Shown: positions 13,201-25,101 of the stretch, piece by piece
Layout: every line of letters starts with the position of its first letter
Position numbering within the stretch: the first letter of the stretch is position 1
Origin: Macrocystis pyrifera
Lineage: Eukaryota; Sar; Phaeophyceae; Laminariales; Laminariaceae
Assembly: GCA_031763025.1 (NCBI GenBank)
Contig: JASSKH010000032.1
Coordinates: 2,249,001-2,313,000, forward strand
Length of the DNA stretch: 64,000 nt
Direction: 5' to 3'
Made by a program: the position numbers and the translations under genes
The notes under the pieces: generated by a model
Seen by the model: the letters and a program-made list of their open reading frames with translations, nothing else
What the model was told of the DNA's origin: nothing
Database searches by the model: none

Positions 13201-16200
13201 ATAGTGCGGTACTACTAGGAAGGGTATGGAGCTACTCTCGTCCCCCTGTCGAAGCACGCGTCCTTACCCTTGCGCCTCTACCCCTGTCCCCTTTGAGTCA
13301 TCCCCTTTGGCCCATGCTACCTGCGGCAGGCGTGCACCTCGGTTTTCTGAGACTGTTCACTTGAGTAGGTCTTCGCCTCACCCGAAAAATGATCTCGAGA
13401 AACATCGGACGCAGGGTACGGTATATAGCCTCCGTGCACCTGCATTTTTGCTTTGGGTGCACGTGCGCTTTTATTGGCTGGGTATGCCACTGAAAAAAAA
13501 CGGATTCAAGAAAAACAAGCGTACGCTTACCCCCTGTGTAGTGAGAAATCAACCCCATGGCCTAGGGCGACGTGTTGTGTTTTTTTTGACGACAAAAAAC
13601 GGCATTTTGGGTAGTTCCTTGGTTGAAAAACCCCACCAGTGAGAAATCTTTGCCAAAAAACCCCGTCTACCTCTACCTCTATCGTAACAGTGGTCATGAA
13701 AGGGTCCATTCCGACGAACATTTTCCGTAGCCTAGGTGTTGGAACGCGACACGTAAACTTTGTGTACCAGGTATATTTTGTGTTGCTGCTGATCAAGACC
13801 CATCATATATTACAGTATTTCTACTATTTTAAGGGCATGTTTGGTCCTGATTGCTAGGTTCCCACGTGATGCTGTGTACCGGTGTCACGATGTTGTTGGG
13901 TGCTCCCGAAGCTGAGAAGTCCCCCCCTTTACCCTTCTACTTATTACGGTGGTCTATAGTTAACAGTACCTATCGCATACATAAATACTTATATATTTAG
14001 GTATTTTTACTAACAATATTTGGTCCTGTTAACTATGGACCCCCGTAATAGTGCTGCAATACAGTAAATAGTTTTTCTTTTGTGTATATGGTGGGTCCTG
14101 CTGACTATGGTCCCCTGCGATACTAGCTGTGTACCGGTGTAGCGATATCGGGGTAGTTCCTCGGCTGAGAAGTCCCCCCTCACCGCTGCGCGCGTCCTTG
14201 CCCATGTAGTTAGTAGCTGCACTTGAGAGCCTCGCCCTTATTTTTATTTTTTTTATTTTTTTTTTTTTTTTTTTTAATTTTTATTTTTTGTTTATTAATA
14301 TTTATTTAAAAATTTTTTTTTATTTATTATTTTTTTTTTTTTTTTTTTTATTTATTTTTTTTTAATTTTTATTTTTTTTATTATTTTTTATGTTATTTTT
14401 TTTATTTTTTATATATTTTTTATTTATTTTATATATTTTATTATTAAATTTATTTATTATTTTTTTATTTATATTTTTTTTTTAATTTATTTATTTTTTT
14501 TTATTATTTATTATAATGTATAATTTATAATTTATTTTATTTTTTTTTTATTTTTAAATTTTTTTTTAATAATATTAATTTTTTTAATTATTATTTTTAA
14601 TTTTTTTTTTTATTTTTATTAATTTTATTGATTATTATTTATTTATAATTTATATATTATTTTTTTTATTTTATTTTTTTTTTAAATTTTATTTATTTAC
14701 CCGTACCCTTTGTGCTTACAATTGGCCTTAGACGGCTCACCCCCGCGTCCACCTTTACTCTTATGCCCCTGTTGGTTTACCCTTTTCCTCTCACTTCACG
14801 CACTCTCACGTGTGCTGATGCACTGGGTACCCCGACTGAAGAGGGGGGTATGGTACAGGCCGAAACACCTCTCTTGACCCTTTTAGAACTGAATGCGGTC
14901 AGTCCCGTTTTTTTGGGGGACAAATTACTTGAAGTTAGACTGAAGTTAGACTGAAGTTAGACTAAATTACTTGAAGTTAGACTGCCTTGTCCCCAAAACG
15001 GGACTGTGGTCCTAAAAGTGATCTCTTATGCACAGTTCGCGCAGAAATGCAAGGACCGTGTAGACCTTAACAAAAGAGGCTGTTAATAAGCGGTCTTTAT
15101 ATCTCCGCCGGTAGTGTAGTGTAGTGTAGTGTACTGTAGTGTAGTGTAGGCGGGTCCAGCCGATTTGGCCTCTCTTAACTGTACTTTTCTCTTACAGAGC
15201 GTGCCCTCTGTGTTGGCATTATTGGCGTGTTGTTGTTGTTGAGCCGTACCGGCGAGAGCCGCCAGCGTGCTCACCCGCAGCCGCCCGCTCCCCCTCTCCC
15301 CCGTCCGTCTTTTGCGTGTACGGTGTCGCAGCGTTACGGCCCGCCAACGAACGATTTTTTTTCTACTGGTAACAACCCTTACCTCGGCAAGCTGTACTGT
15401 CCTGTCCTATCCTGTCCTGTCCTGTCCTATCCTGTCCTGTCCTGTCCTGTCCTGTCCTGTCCTGTGCTGTCCTTTGCCGTCCCCTGAACCCTCCCCCCCT
15501 CCGCTTCAGCGGCGAGGGTGCCGACGCTACCCGTACGGTGAGCTACACCCGCAAGACGCGGTCGGCGACTCTGACCATCTGCGAAGAGAATATCCCGGAC
15601 GACAGCTGCCCCCTGCTCGTGTTCGTCAACTCCAAGTCGGGCGGCAAGCAGGGCAGCGGGCTCATCAGCCGATTCCGGGCGCTGCTCAACCCTCTCCAGG
15701 TGAGGCATTCGGCAGGCCTCTTCACGGGGCATCACCCCACCCCAAACGCGGGTCGGGCCAGGAAGTCTTCACACATTCATGGGTCGGGTAAAAGGTCGGG
15801 GCAGGAAGGTTTCGACATATCACGCACGGGTCGGGTTGGGTTGGGTCGGGTAGGGTCGGGTCCCCGTCGGTTCCTGCGGCGGCGGTGGTGTTAGTCTTGG
15901 TAGTGGTGTCGGGCGTGTTGGGGATGCTAGTGTCGGTGGGGGTGCTGGTATTTAGGGTGGTGGTGGTGGTGGTATTGGTGGGGGTGAGGTGGTGGGGTGG
16001 TGGTTCGGGTAGTGTGGTTGGTGATGGCAATGTGGGTGTTGGTGTTGTTGTGTTGGTGAGGGAGTTGGCGTTGTATGTACGTAGGGGTGTTGTGTGTTGG
16101 GTGGGGGGTGGCGTCGTTGATGACGTTTGTGTTGACACTGGCGTTGGCGCGGCGACTGGTTGGTGTGGTGTTGGGGTTGGGGTTGGGTGGTGTTGTTGGG

Positions 16201-19200
16201 GTTGGGGTTAGTGTTGGTGTTGGTGTTGGGGTTAGTGTTGGGGTTGGGGTTAGTGTTGGTGTTGGGGTTAGTGTTTGTGTTGGTGTTGGTGTTGGGGTTG
16301 GTGTTGATGTTGGTGTTGGTGTTGGGGTTGGGGTTAGTGTTGGTGTTGGGGTTAGTGTTGGTGTGTGGTGTTGGTGTTGGGGTTGGTGTTGATGTTGGTG
16401 TTGGTGTTGGGGTTGGGGTTAGTGTTGGTGTTGGTGTTGGGGGGGTTAGTGTTGGTGTTGGTGTTGGTGTTGGGGTTGGTGTTGATGTTGGTGTTGACGA
16501 GCAGCGGTAGCACATGGGTGGGAGGAGAGGGAAGGTTTTGGTTTCGGTGCTTGGTTGGTTATTGGGTTGGGTAGAAATTGTCTTGGTTTTATGTTATGTT
16601 TCAATCGCTTGCTTTGTTTTTTTTTTGCTTGGCTTCGCTCGCTCCGCGCGGCGTGGGCCTACAACAGGTGTCCGACCTCAGCCAGGAAGACCCTCTCGAG
16701 GTGCTGCATCGCTTCCGGAACGTTCCCAACCTTCGCCTGCTCGCGTGCGGAGGGGATGGGACTGTCGCATGGCTCCTGCAGGTGCGCGCGATAGCGAGTG
16801 AACAATCGATTGATCATTCCGCGACAGCCGTGCGCCCGCCCACCTCTAATCGCGACCGCAGTTTTGATGTGGCGTGTTCGGTGTGGCGTCGGGTATGTTA
16901 CCCCCCTCTCCCCAACTCCCATTCCCCTCCCCCAGTATCGGGATCAACACCCCTATCCGCCCATCTCCCCCCTCCCCCACACCGTCCCTCCACCCTCGCC
17001 CCCCCCCCCCCCTGCCCCTCCAGCAACTCCATCCCCAACCTCAACCCCCCGACACACCCCTCCTTTCACCCCTGACCCTCCCCGCCCCCCTCTAACCTAC
17101 TTCACCCCTATCCCCGTCTTACCTCCCTAAGTACCCCCCCCCCCCCCCCCCCCCCCCCCCCTTAGCCCGCTCCCAAAACCATCAGTCATCACCCTTCTAC
17201 TCCAACCCCAACCCCCCTGTCGCCTCCCCTATGAACATCCCTACCCCATTACAACTCCCACCCGAACCCCAACCCCGTTGCGCCCTCTTTAACCCGTTCA
17301 GAGCGGCAAGTCCCGCTTTGGAGACGAACCACTCATATTCCAGGTGGCGAGTACCTGCCAAATCAGTCAGTTCGTGGAATGGGTGCTATTCTGTCCACGG
17401 GCAAAGTACACGCCCCTAGATTCATGGTGGTGATATTCGTCCGTCGTAGGAATACTTGCCGCCATGTGTTGGGGTGGATGTTCTCTCGTGAGGCGAATAC
17501 TTGCCCCCATGTGTTGGGGAGGATGTTCTTTCGTGAGGCGAATGCTTTGCCCCATACTTTGTGGAGGGCGTTTATTCGTGCATGGGACGATTACACTTGC
17601 CCCATGTTTTCGAGCGGGTATGAGATGAGTACTTGCCTCATTTTCGTTGAGGGATTTCATCGACGGACGAGGTAGCCCTGCGCTATATAGCCATGTGAAT
17701 ACTTTTGGGACGTACGTACGAAGCATAGGCGATATACAGCAGTATTATATTAATAAGTGACACCCGCACCACGATAATAGTTGGTTACCTTGGTATCTCT
17801 AGAATCAGTATGAAAAAAACGACGTCAAAAATATTCTGTTTTCTGGCGTTACAAAAAAGGTTTCAATAATTTTAGAAAGGCATGCTTGTTCAGATAGGGC
17901 AATGATAGATCCTGATGAGGTTTTGTCGCACTGCACGAGAGCACGTCCAGCTGTTTCACGAATACGGCATCTTGCTTTGACTTGTGTGTGTTTTGGTCAG
18001 ATATGTGCAGATCTGTCTGCTGTATTCTTGTGCAGGTGGCACCAATCGTGGCACAAATCGTAGAATACCTACGATTTATCCCAATCAGCTGGTTGTAAAT
18101 CACCAACACGTATTCGCCCCGCATATCTGAGACGTTATTCGTCCGTGAATGAATACGTTCCCCAACATGTTTCTGCAAGAGTATTCGTCCGCGGACGCAT
18201 ACTTTCCCCTTGTTTTAGAGAGGGTATTCGTCCGTTCAGCCCACGTGTCGGAGAGGGTGTCCGTCCGTTCATGGGACAAATACTTCACAAACCGATCACA
18301 AAGCCAACCAATAAGAACACTTTTTCGTGTTCGGAGTTCGTGCGGGGGTCTAGGTTTGGAGCTTTACGTACACGAGTATACTGCTGTAGTAACGATTTTT
18401 TGGGACATACCATCCACCCATGGTACAAGAGGTACTGACTGCTGTAGGTGCGCGACGAGCAAGACTGGAGAAGAAACCCAAATGGCGTTGTTAGTATATT
18501 TGGCGTGTGTCCCAACGAGTAGTCCTGTTGTTGCACTACATTACAAGGTGTCTGCCGCTTACGCCCCCCGCTCACGAAGCGATGCTGTGGCCGACCCTCT
18601 GTTCTCGTCCGTGCGGGAAGAGGTTGCTGGCAGTTGGTGGGCCCTGCCGGCTGGTAACAGCAGCGGTTGAATGTGGCCGCAAGAGTGGTCTCCATCTTGT
18701 ATTGTATGGATACGTACGAACACAGGAGCAGCTCTTTGCCACGACGCTTTTTGTCGACCCATGACATCAGTGCTTATCTAGAACTGCCTCCCGTCTAGAC
18801 AAGGTAGAGTTTAAACGAAAAGACTGCCGGGTGAAACGTGGATGTATGTGGACGCTGGGTGGATCTGGGTTGTGGAGTGTGTTTTGTACTGCATTCGGAG
18901 GTTTATATTTACGCAACGAGGTGTCGGAAGAACACTCGATGGGCGCTGTAGCATCGCATTCGCCGGGGAGACGATTGTGTTTATTTTTTCTGATTCCGGG
19001 GAGACGAAATGGTGACAGCAGAGATGGGATTGCACCGGACAGCAGGACAGCAGGACAGCAATTAGTAGCTCCTCAGTTGAAGGGCTCCCTAGCGTACTGT
19101 AAGCGCACTGTAGTGCCCCCTACCACACGATGGCGGCATGGCTTCCAAGCCCATCCCTCGACTTTTCGTTTGATCTTCGTCCTCGTTTCACTTTTTTGTT

Positions 19201-22200
19201 TTTGTTTTTTTTTGGTGTCGCTGACCAGCAGTCGGTGGACGCGATCAGCCGGACAGTGAAACTCCGACCCCAACCCCAACCCCCTCCCCTTTCCCTAAGA
19301 ATGCCCCTACCCGATTTCTGGAAACCCATTGCCCTACTTCGCCTACTTCGCGTTCCCGTGTTTTTTTCGCTATGGTGTCGGTGACCAGCAGTTGGTGATC
19401 TCAGTGAAAATTAAACCCCAACCTCAACACCCCACCCCTCCCCTCGCTGAGAAGGCCCCTACCCATCCCGTTCAAACCATACATTGCCGACTTCTTCGGC
19501 TTCACGTTGCTGTGTTGTTGGGTTTTTGCTTATGGTGTCGGCGACAAGCAGTCGGTGGATGCGATCAACTGGAAGGTCAAGCGGCCGCCGCTGGCCGTGC
19601 TTCCGTTGGGAACGGGGAACGACCTGGCCCGGGTGCTGGGGTGGGGCGGGGGATACGCCGGGGAAGACTTGGAAACCCTCCTGGACAAGATCGAGAACGC
19701 TCAGGTGTGATAGACCGGCAGGCGGGCGTGGGGGCTCTTTGAAGCGTTTAGGAGTTGATATACCGGCTGTGTTCCGGTCTGAAGTTGAGAGTTTTTTTTT
19801 TTTTTTCGAAATATTGCACGTGTCGTACACATCACGAACTGCAGTAAATACGTGTTGTTAATAGATCCTGAGCTGTCGTTCTGATAATCTGTTTTAAGCA
19901 TGTCTACTTGGTAGGACTGCGGTTCCGTTTTTGATACAACCTACTTACACAGTTTAAGGTGGTTTGTCGGCACTTCTAGAATGGTTGAGAACCTATGGCT
20001 AGAGATTTGGTCGAGGATAATAGTGTGGCATTTTTTTTTTGACGGGATTTTTAGATTAGGACACACCCTGCTTTGCATGTGGTCCGTTGAGATGAAATGC
20101 TGTTCCCTCTGCTGGTACTCCACTTTTTCTCGGTCGTTTTCGAGATTTTGTTTTGTTAATTTTAGCAGCTGAAATAATGCTTACTGTGATCGCGGGGGCA
20201 AAAGGCACACCGGATTCCGTCAAGAAATCGAACATCGATGATAAAGGTCGCATTTACATACTCTACCTTACCTGTTGTACGTCAATATTTTGGCTCTATC
20301 GTTCCTTTTTTACAGCCGGTTATTTTTCTATTTTCAGCACAAAAGGTATTTCGAGCGAACAAAGTGGAGTGGGAAGAAAGTGAAGAACAGTCAGACAGAG
20401 CGCCCTGTGACGAGACGAACAAGATATCCGCGAAACGGTTTTCCAAAAAGCATGCAGGGGACGAGATAGAAAATCCCCGTTTCCTCCCCTGTATTTGGCG
20501 CGCGATAGCTCGCGCCCCACATACGGTAATTTGTATGGAGGAACGAGTAAAAATTCGACCCCCGTGCATTGGTCCAATTTCCCTGAATCCGTTCAGATTT
20601 TTAAGGTTTTGTCGCATCAATAGTGCTCTTAAAACACAACCATTTTTTTTTGGCGGGAAAAGAAAAGGGAATGTGTTCCCACGTATTCCGCTGGGCAGCG
20701 TCTATAAAATGGAGATTCGTCATTGGACCGATTGCTAATGAAATATCTCCCCGTATTTGGAAATACACGATTTTCGTAACGCTTGAGAAAACAAAACGTT
20801 ACGATTCGTCACGTCTATTCGGCGTGGAGACGGCGTTATAGTGGTACTTTCGGGTAAGCAGGGGATATATCACGCCAGTCGGCCAGAATAATCACGTTTA
20901 ACGGAAACTTTTCTTCCCCAGGATTTCCGAATTTCCATTTAAAAAAAAAAAACTGTACCTGGTACTAGGTATCAAGATACGGAGGCATTCTGTCACGATT
21001 TGTGAAATTCAGCATAGGGAAAAATACCAGGAAAGGTAAATTTCACATGTTTGGATGAAAAAAAATGAGGAAAATCTGGAGGTTGAAAAATTGCGCGGAA
21101 ACACCCCCCCCCCCCCCCCTTAGAAATTCTGGAAATTCTGGAGAAAAAAACGCCCCCCGATATATAGTAATTAAACGCCCTCAGCAGTGTGATTTTTTTT
21201 CGTGGGACGGACTATGCATTTCATGATGGTAAGAGCCTGGCCCGAAATAAGGCATGCCTCAACCCTTTTAGTACAGCAGTTCCGTGTTGGGGACAAATTA
21301 CTTGAAATTAGAGTGCTTTGTCCCCAAAACGGGACTGTAGTACTACTGCGGAAGGCCATAGTAAATAGGACCTACTATACACACAAATACCTGTATGTTT
21401 ATATATATTTACTAACAATATTTGGTCCTATTTACTATGATCCCCCGTAACAAAAAGGTGTCTCATGCTGTCATGCTCTAGGGCTGTAGGGAAAGCAAGC
21501 TCCGCATGCGAGGAGGCCGAGCAATAACTGTTCACGGGTTGCATCAAACCTCGCGGATCAGGTCGGGTCGGGTGGTACTGGCAAGCGTGACCCACACCCG
21601 ACCCTGCGTGATAGTTAGAAAGACCTCTTTGACCCGGCCCGGCCCGACCTGATCCGATCCGATCCGATCCGACCCGACCCGACCCGACCCGACCCGACCC
21701 GTGAGAAAGAAATCCAAAGACTTGCTGTGACCCCACCCGTGGGTGCGGTAGAGTCACAGCCCGTGAAGAGGCCCTGGAAGAAACTCGGTGGTATCTACCC
21801 CTGCCCCAGCACGCCTGGCGTACACAAACAAACACCCCCGTCCTTCTGCCTTGTTGTGTGTCGCAGGTGACGATGTTGGACAGGTGGTCGGTGTCCGTGG
21901 TCACCACGGGCAAGGGGGGTTTCCGGAAGAGCCAGAAGGACCGGAGCTTGATCATGAACAACTACCTCGGCATAGGGGTCGACGGCCAGGTCGCCCTGGA
22001 TTTCCACAAGGTGGGTGGGAGGAGAGGTAGGGGGGGGGGGGGGCGCGGGTCTGCAGTTTCATGTACGTGTACGTCTTGTTACGTGTGTTGAGCGTCGTGT
22101 TGACTATCTTGGGGACTACGTAGGAGAAGAGTTGATGATAGAGAGTGGCGATTATAGCGACGGTCACTGCCCGATTGGGGTTAGAATGCTCTTGCTATAT

Positions 22201-25036
22201 TAGTTGGTGTCGGGGTTAGAATGCAAGGAGCCGTACCGCACGGGCTCGTACCGCTGCGCGCCCACGCTTGTATTGCGGGGGACCATACTGTAGTTAATAG
22301 GACCTAAGGCATACACAAAAACCTATATATTTACCTATTTTTACTAACAATATTTGGTCCTATTTACTATGGCCCCCCGTAATGGTGCCTCGGGTAGTGT
22401 AGTGTATGATGGGCGGTTCAAAGGAGTGTGAAAGGGGCTACAGGGAATCGAAAGACGGCGTTTCCTCTTCTCGTCTTCGGTCGTTTCTATCACGGGGGAC
22501 CATAGTAAATAGGACCGAATATTGTTGGTATAATAGGGAAATCTACTGGAGCAGCCCCGGGGGTCTGCCCCTCTCTCCACCCCCCTTTCGCTCCGAGCGG
22601 GGGGGGTGCGCACTAGTTAGTATAAGACAACTTCGAAAGCCAAATGCAATATACAATTTTTTGTGTATGCCGTAGGTCCTATTTGCTATGGTCCCCCGTA
22701 ATATTTGTTTTCTTGTTTTTTTTTCATTAATCCTTGCACTGTTTATTTTTTATATTGTTTCTGTTCTTGATTATTATGCTCGTCTTTGTGATGCAATCCT
22801 CGGGTGTCGCATTTTATTTCCTACCGGGTATTTTTGTCCCTTCGTGACCGGCCGTCTTCCCGTCATCCTCACCGTGTTGTTCTGTCAGGGCGGTTCGTTT
22901 GCCACCCCCCCCAGCCCACAGCTGGTCGTCGAGTTAGATCATTGTGCGAGGTAAAGAACCTTTACTCTGCACAAGGGAATTGATCGTATCACGTAGTGTT
23001 CGAGGTAAGGCACCCAAGAGGCAGTTACATAGTACTCCCATTGCTGTCTCCGGAAGTGGCTACGTACACCGGAAATTAAACCAACTCATTGAAGCTGTCA
23101 CCCTTATGCAAGTCCGCCTCTAACGTGGTTCTTAGTAGGATGCAGCTCACCCTTCGTGCGACTCGCCGGACACCTCACGGGCGCTTCGCGCTTGGTGCGA
23201 GCAATGTCTGCCTGGTCGCTGAAAACCCCACTTGCTCCGTCCCGGCATTGTAGGGATGCGAGGGTCTATAGTCATACGACTACGGCCATGCATGAGATGG
23301 GAGTACATTTCTCCTATCGAGTACACCCCCCCCCCCCCCCCCCAGCCTGCTATTTAGTACTGATGTGTGCGTAGCGCTTTTCGTGCGTCATGTGTTTGCG
23401 GTGTGCAGGGTGTTGTGTTCATTGTGGGCTGGGTGTGGCCTCTGTGTGTGTCTGTTTTTAGCCGTGTGTGTTAAATGTTGCATGTTCTGTGTGATGTATG
23501 TCGTGCTGTGCGCTTTGTGCCGGCGGTAGAGGGGCCTAAGCCTTGCCCGTTTTGTGTTTCGTGTCCGTGTGTCGGTGTTTGCCTCGTGCCTCGTGCCCCC
23601 CTGCGCAGATGAGGGAAGCCCGGCCGATGCTGTTCTTCAGCAGGGCGGTCAACAAGGTTAGTGTCAACGTGTGCTGGTGGTAGTAGTTTGATAATAGTGC
23701 AGTTTGTCACTATAACTGTTATTGGTGACACTTGGAACAGTCGAATTATGCGTATTAGTAGGTTAGTATTGGTGGTAGTAGTAGCAGCAGCAGTAGCAGT
23801 AGCAGCAGCAGTAGCATACTGGTAGACAGTAACATCAGTGGCGTTAGCAATAAGAGTAGCATTACTGCCGGTACAAGCATTAGGAGGCTCGTACCTGGTA
23901 CCTCGCACCGCTTACTTCCAAGAGCACTTTTCGCACCTCGCACCTTGCTTGCGCCTCGTACGTTTTTTATTAGACCTCTCTACGCTGCCTGTATTCTTCA
24001 CGTACAGCATCTACGGTCGCGCGGTGTATCTCGTGCTCTGCGCAACTGCGCCTTGCACATGGTACGCTGTTCCTTGCTCCTGTGTACGTCGTTCCTCAGA
24101 CCCCGTGCCTTGTGCCTTGTACCTTGTACCTTGTACCTTGTACCTTGTACCTTGTACCTTGTACCTCATTTGGGGTGTGCAGGTGATGTACGCCCAGCTC
24201 GGCGCTCGCTCCGGCCTGGTCCGAGCTTGCCACGACCTGCCTTCCAGGCTGGAGCTTCGGTGCGACGGACGATTGGTCGAGCTGCCGGGTGAGACGACGC
24301 GCGGCTAGTCTGTTGAAGCTCTATTCGCAGTCCCTTGTCTCCTTGTCTCTGTTCCTAGTATATTTCGCATGATAAAAAGAGCGAGACACGAGTTGTGTGT
24401 TAGGGAATTAGTGTGGGTATGTATACATTGTCGGAAACGAATACTTGAGTATTGTGTGCGCGTGTGTGCATGCGTAGTGTGTTCGTAGCAATTCATGGTC
24501 TGTTGATGAATATGTTCATGGTCCGTTTGTGTTCATGGTCTATTCACTGTCTTTTCAGAGTCTATCTAGTCGTAAGTCTGATTTCCATCTTTTTTCGTTT
24601 GTCTGCGGGCTGTCGTAGCCCGGTCTCCTCTATCACTATTTCCGTCTCCGGATCATCGTGGCCCGTCCGGAGCCATCGCAAGATGTGCTGGGTAATGTGT
24701 TGCAATCGATAATGTTCGGGGCCTATAACATGTTGGAGGGTGTGCTTGGGGTGTTTGGAGTCTAGGGTATGCTAGGAAGGAGCGGGAAGGGGCGGGGGGT
24801 TGATATGGGGTGGGGGTGTTGTCGTAGCTATTACAGTGGACTGGAGTTCAAGGGCAGACCGGGAAGGGACGATGGTTGGTTGGCGTTGTTAGGGGGGCGG
24901 GGGGGGGGGGGGGTTGTAGCTGCCAGGGTAGATGGCCCGGGCGAAATGAGAAATTGATCTTGCACTAGCCTCCATGCATCCGAGCTATCAGGAAGTATCG
25001 AAGTACCTCACAATCAATCGTGTCGGCTGGTTCAGG

Positions 25037-25101
<65 letters not shown>

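Larger units (their letters stand above)
12360..15509 (+). other. DGK intron 7
   Basis: The longest intron, about 3.1 kb. Holds a degenerate 30-bp repeat (12893-13090), MITE A (13944-14048) with a half copy behind it, a 460-bp nearly pure A/T block (14237-14698), family B (14881-15016) and two pentamer tracts (15107-15148, 15398-15472). No exon-like sequence found. Confidence 0.6.
15700..16667 (+). other. DGK intron 8
   Basis: Contains a GGGTC/GGGTT pentamer tract (15828-15866) and a 500-bp G/T-rich hexamer array (16000-16498). No exon-like sequence. Confidence 0.6.
16782..19551 (+). other. DGK intron 9
   Basis: Contains C-runs (near 17129-17160), a family B fragment (17299-17340), a degenerate 54-bp repeat in two patches (17443-17640, 18110-18290) and a tandem of about 170 bp that copies the start of exon 10 (19211-19551). 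No further exon found. Confidence 0.6.
19705..21866 (+). other. DGK intron 10
   Basis: Contains a family B fragment (19912-19945), a lower-GC stretch (19.9-21.2 kb) with no clear identity, a family B copy directly abutting a MITE A copy (21265-21450) and a GATCC/GACCC tract (21645-21704). Confidence 0.55.
22011..23608 (+). other. DGK intron 11
   Basis: Contains two MITE A copies (22273-22382, 22490-22701, the second with an insert), the poly-C-ended repeat (23096-23342) and nothing exon-like. Confidence 0.6.

Noticed and set aside
16000-16498. Telomere-like repeat
   Set aside because: Units vary (GTTGGT, GTTGGG, GTTAGT), lack a single telomeric hexamer, and lie inside a gene.
16075-16515. 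Val/Gly and Thr/Pro/Asn repeat proteins
   Set aside because: Translation of the G/T hexamer array in an intron.
20150-20235. An extra exon in DGK intron 10 (reads [20 protein letters not shown])
   Set aside because: Looks protein-like between AG and GT, but exons 10 and 11 already join in the conserved domain with matching phase, and the peptide has no place in the DGK fold.
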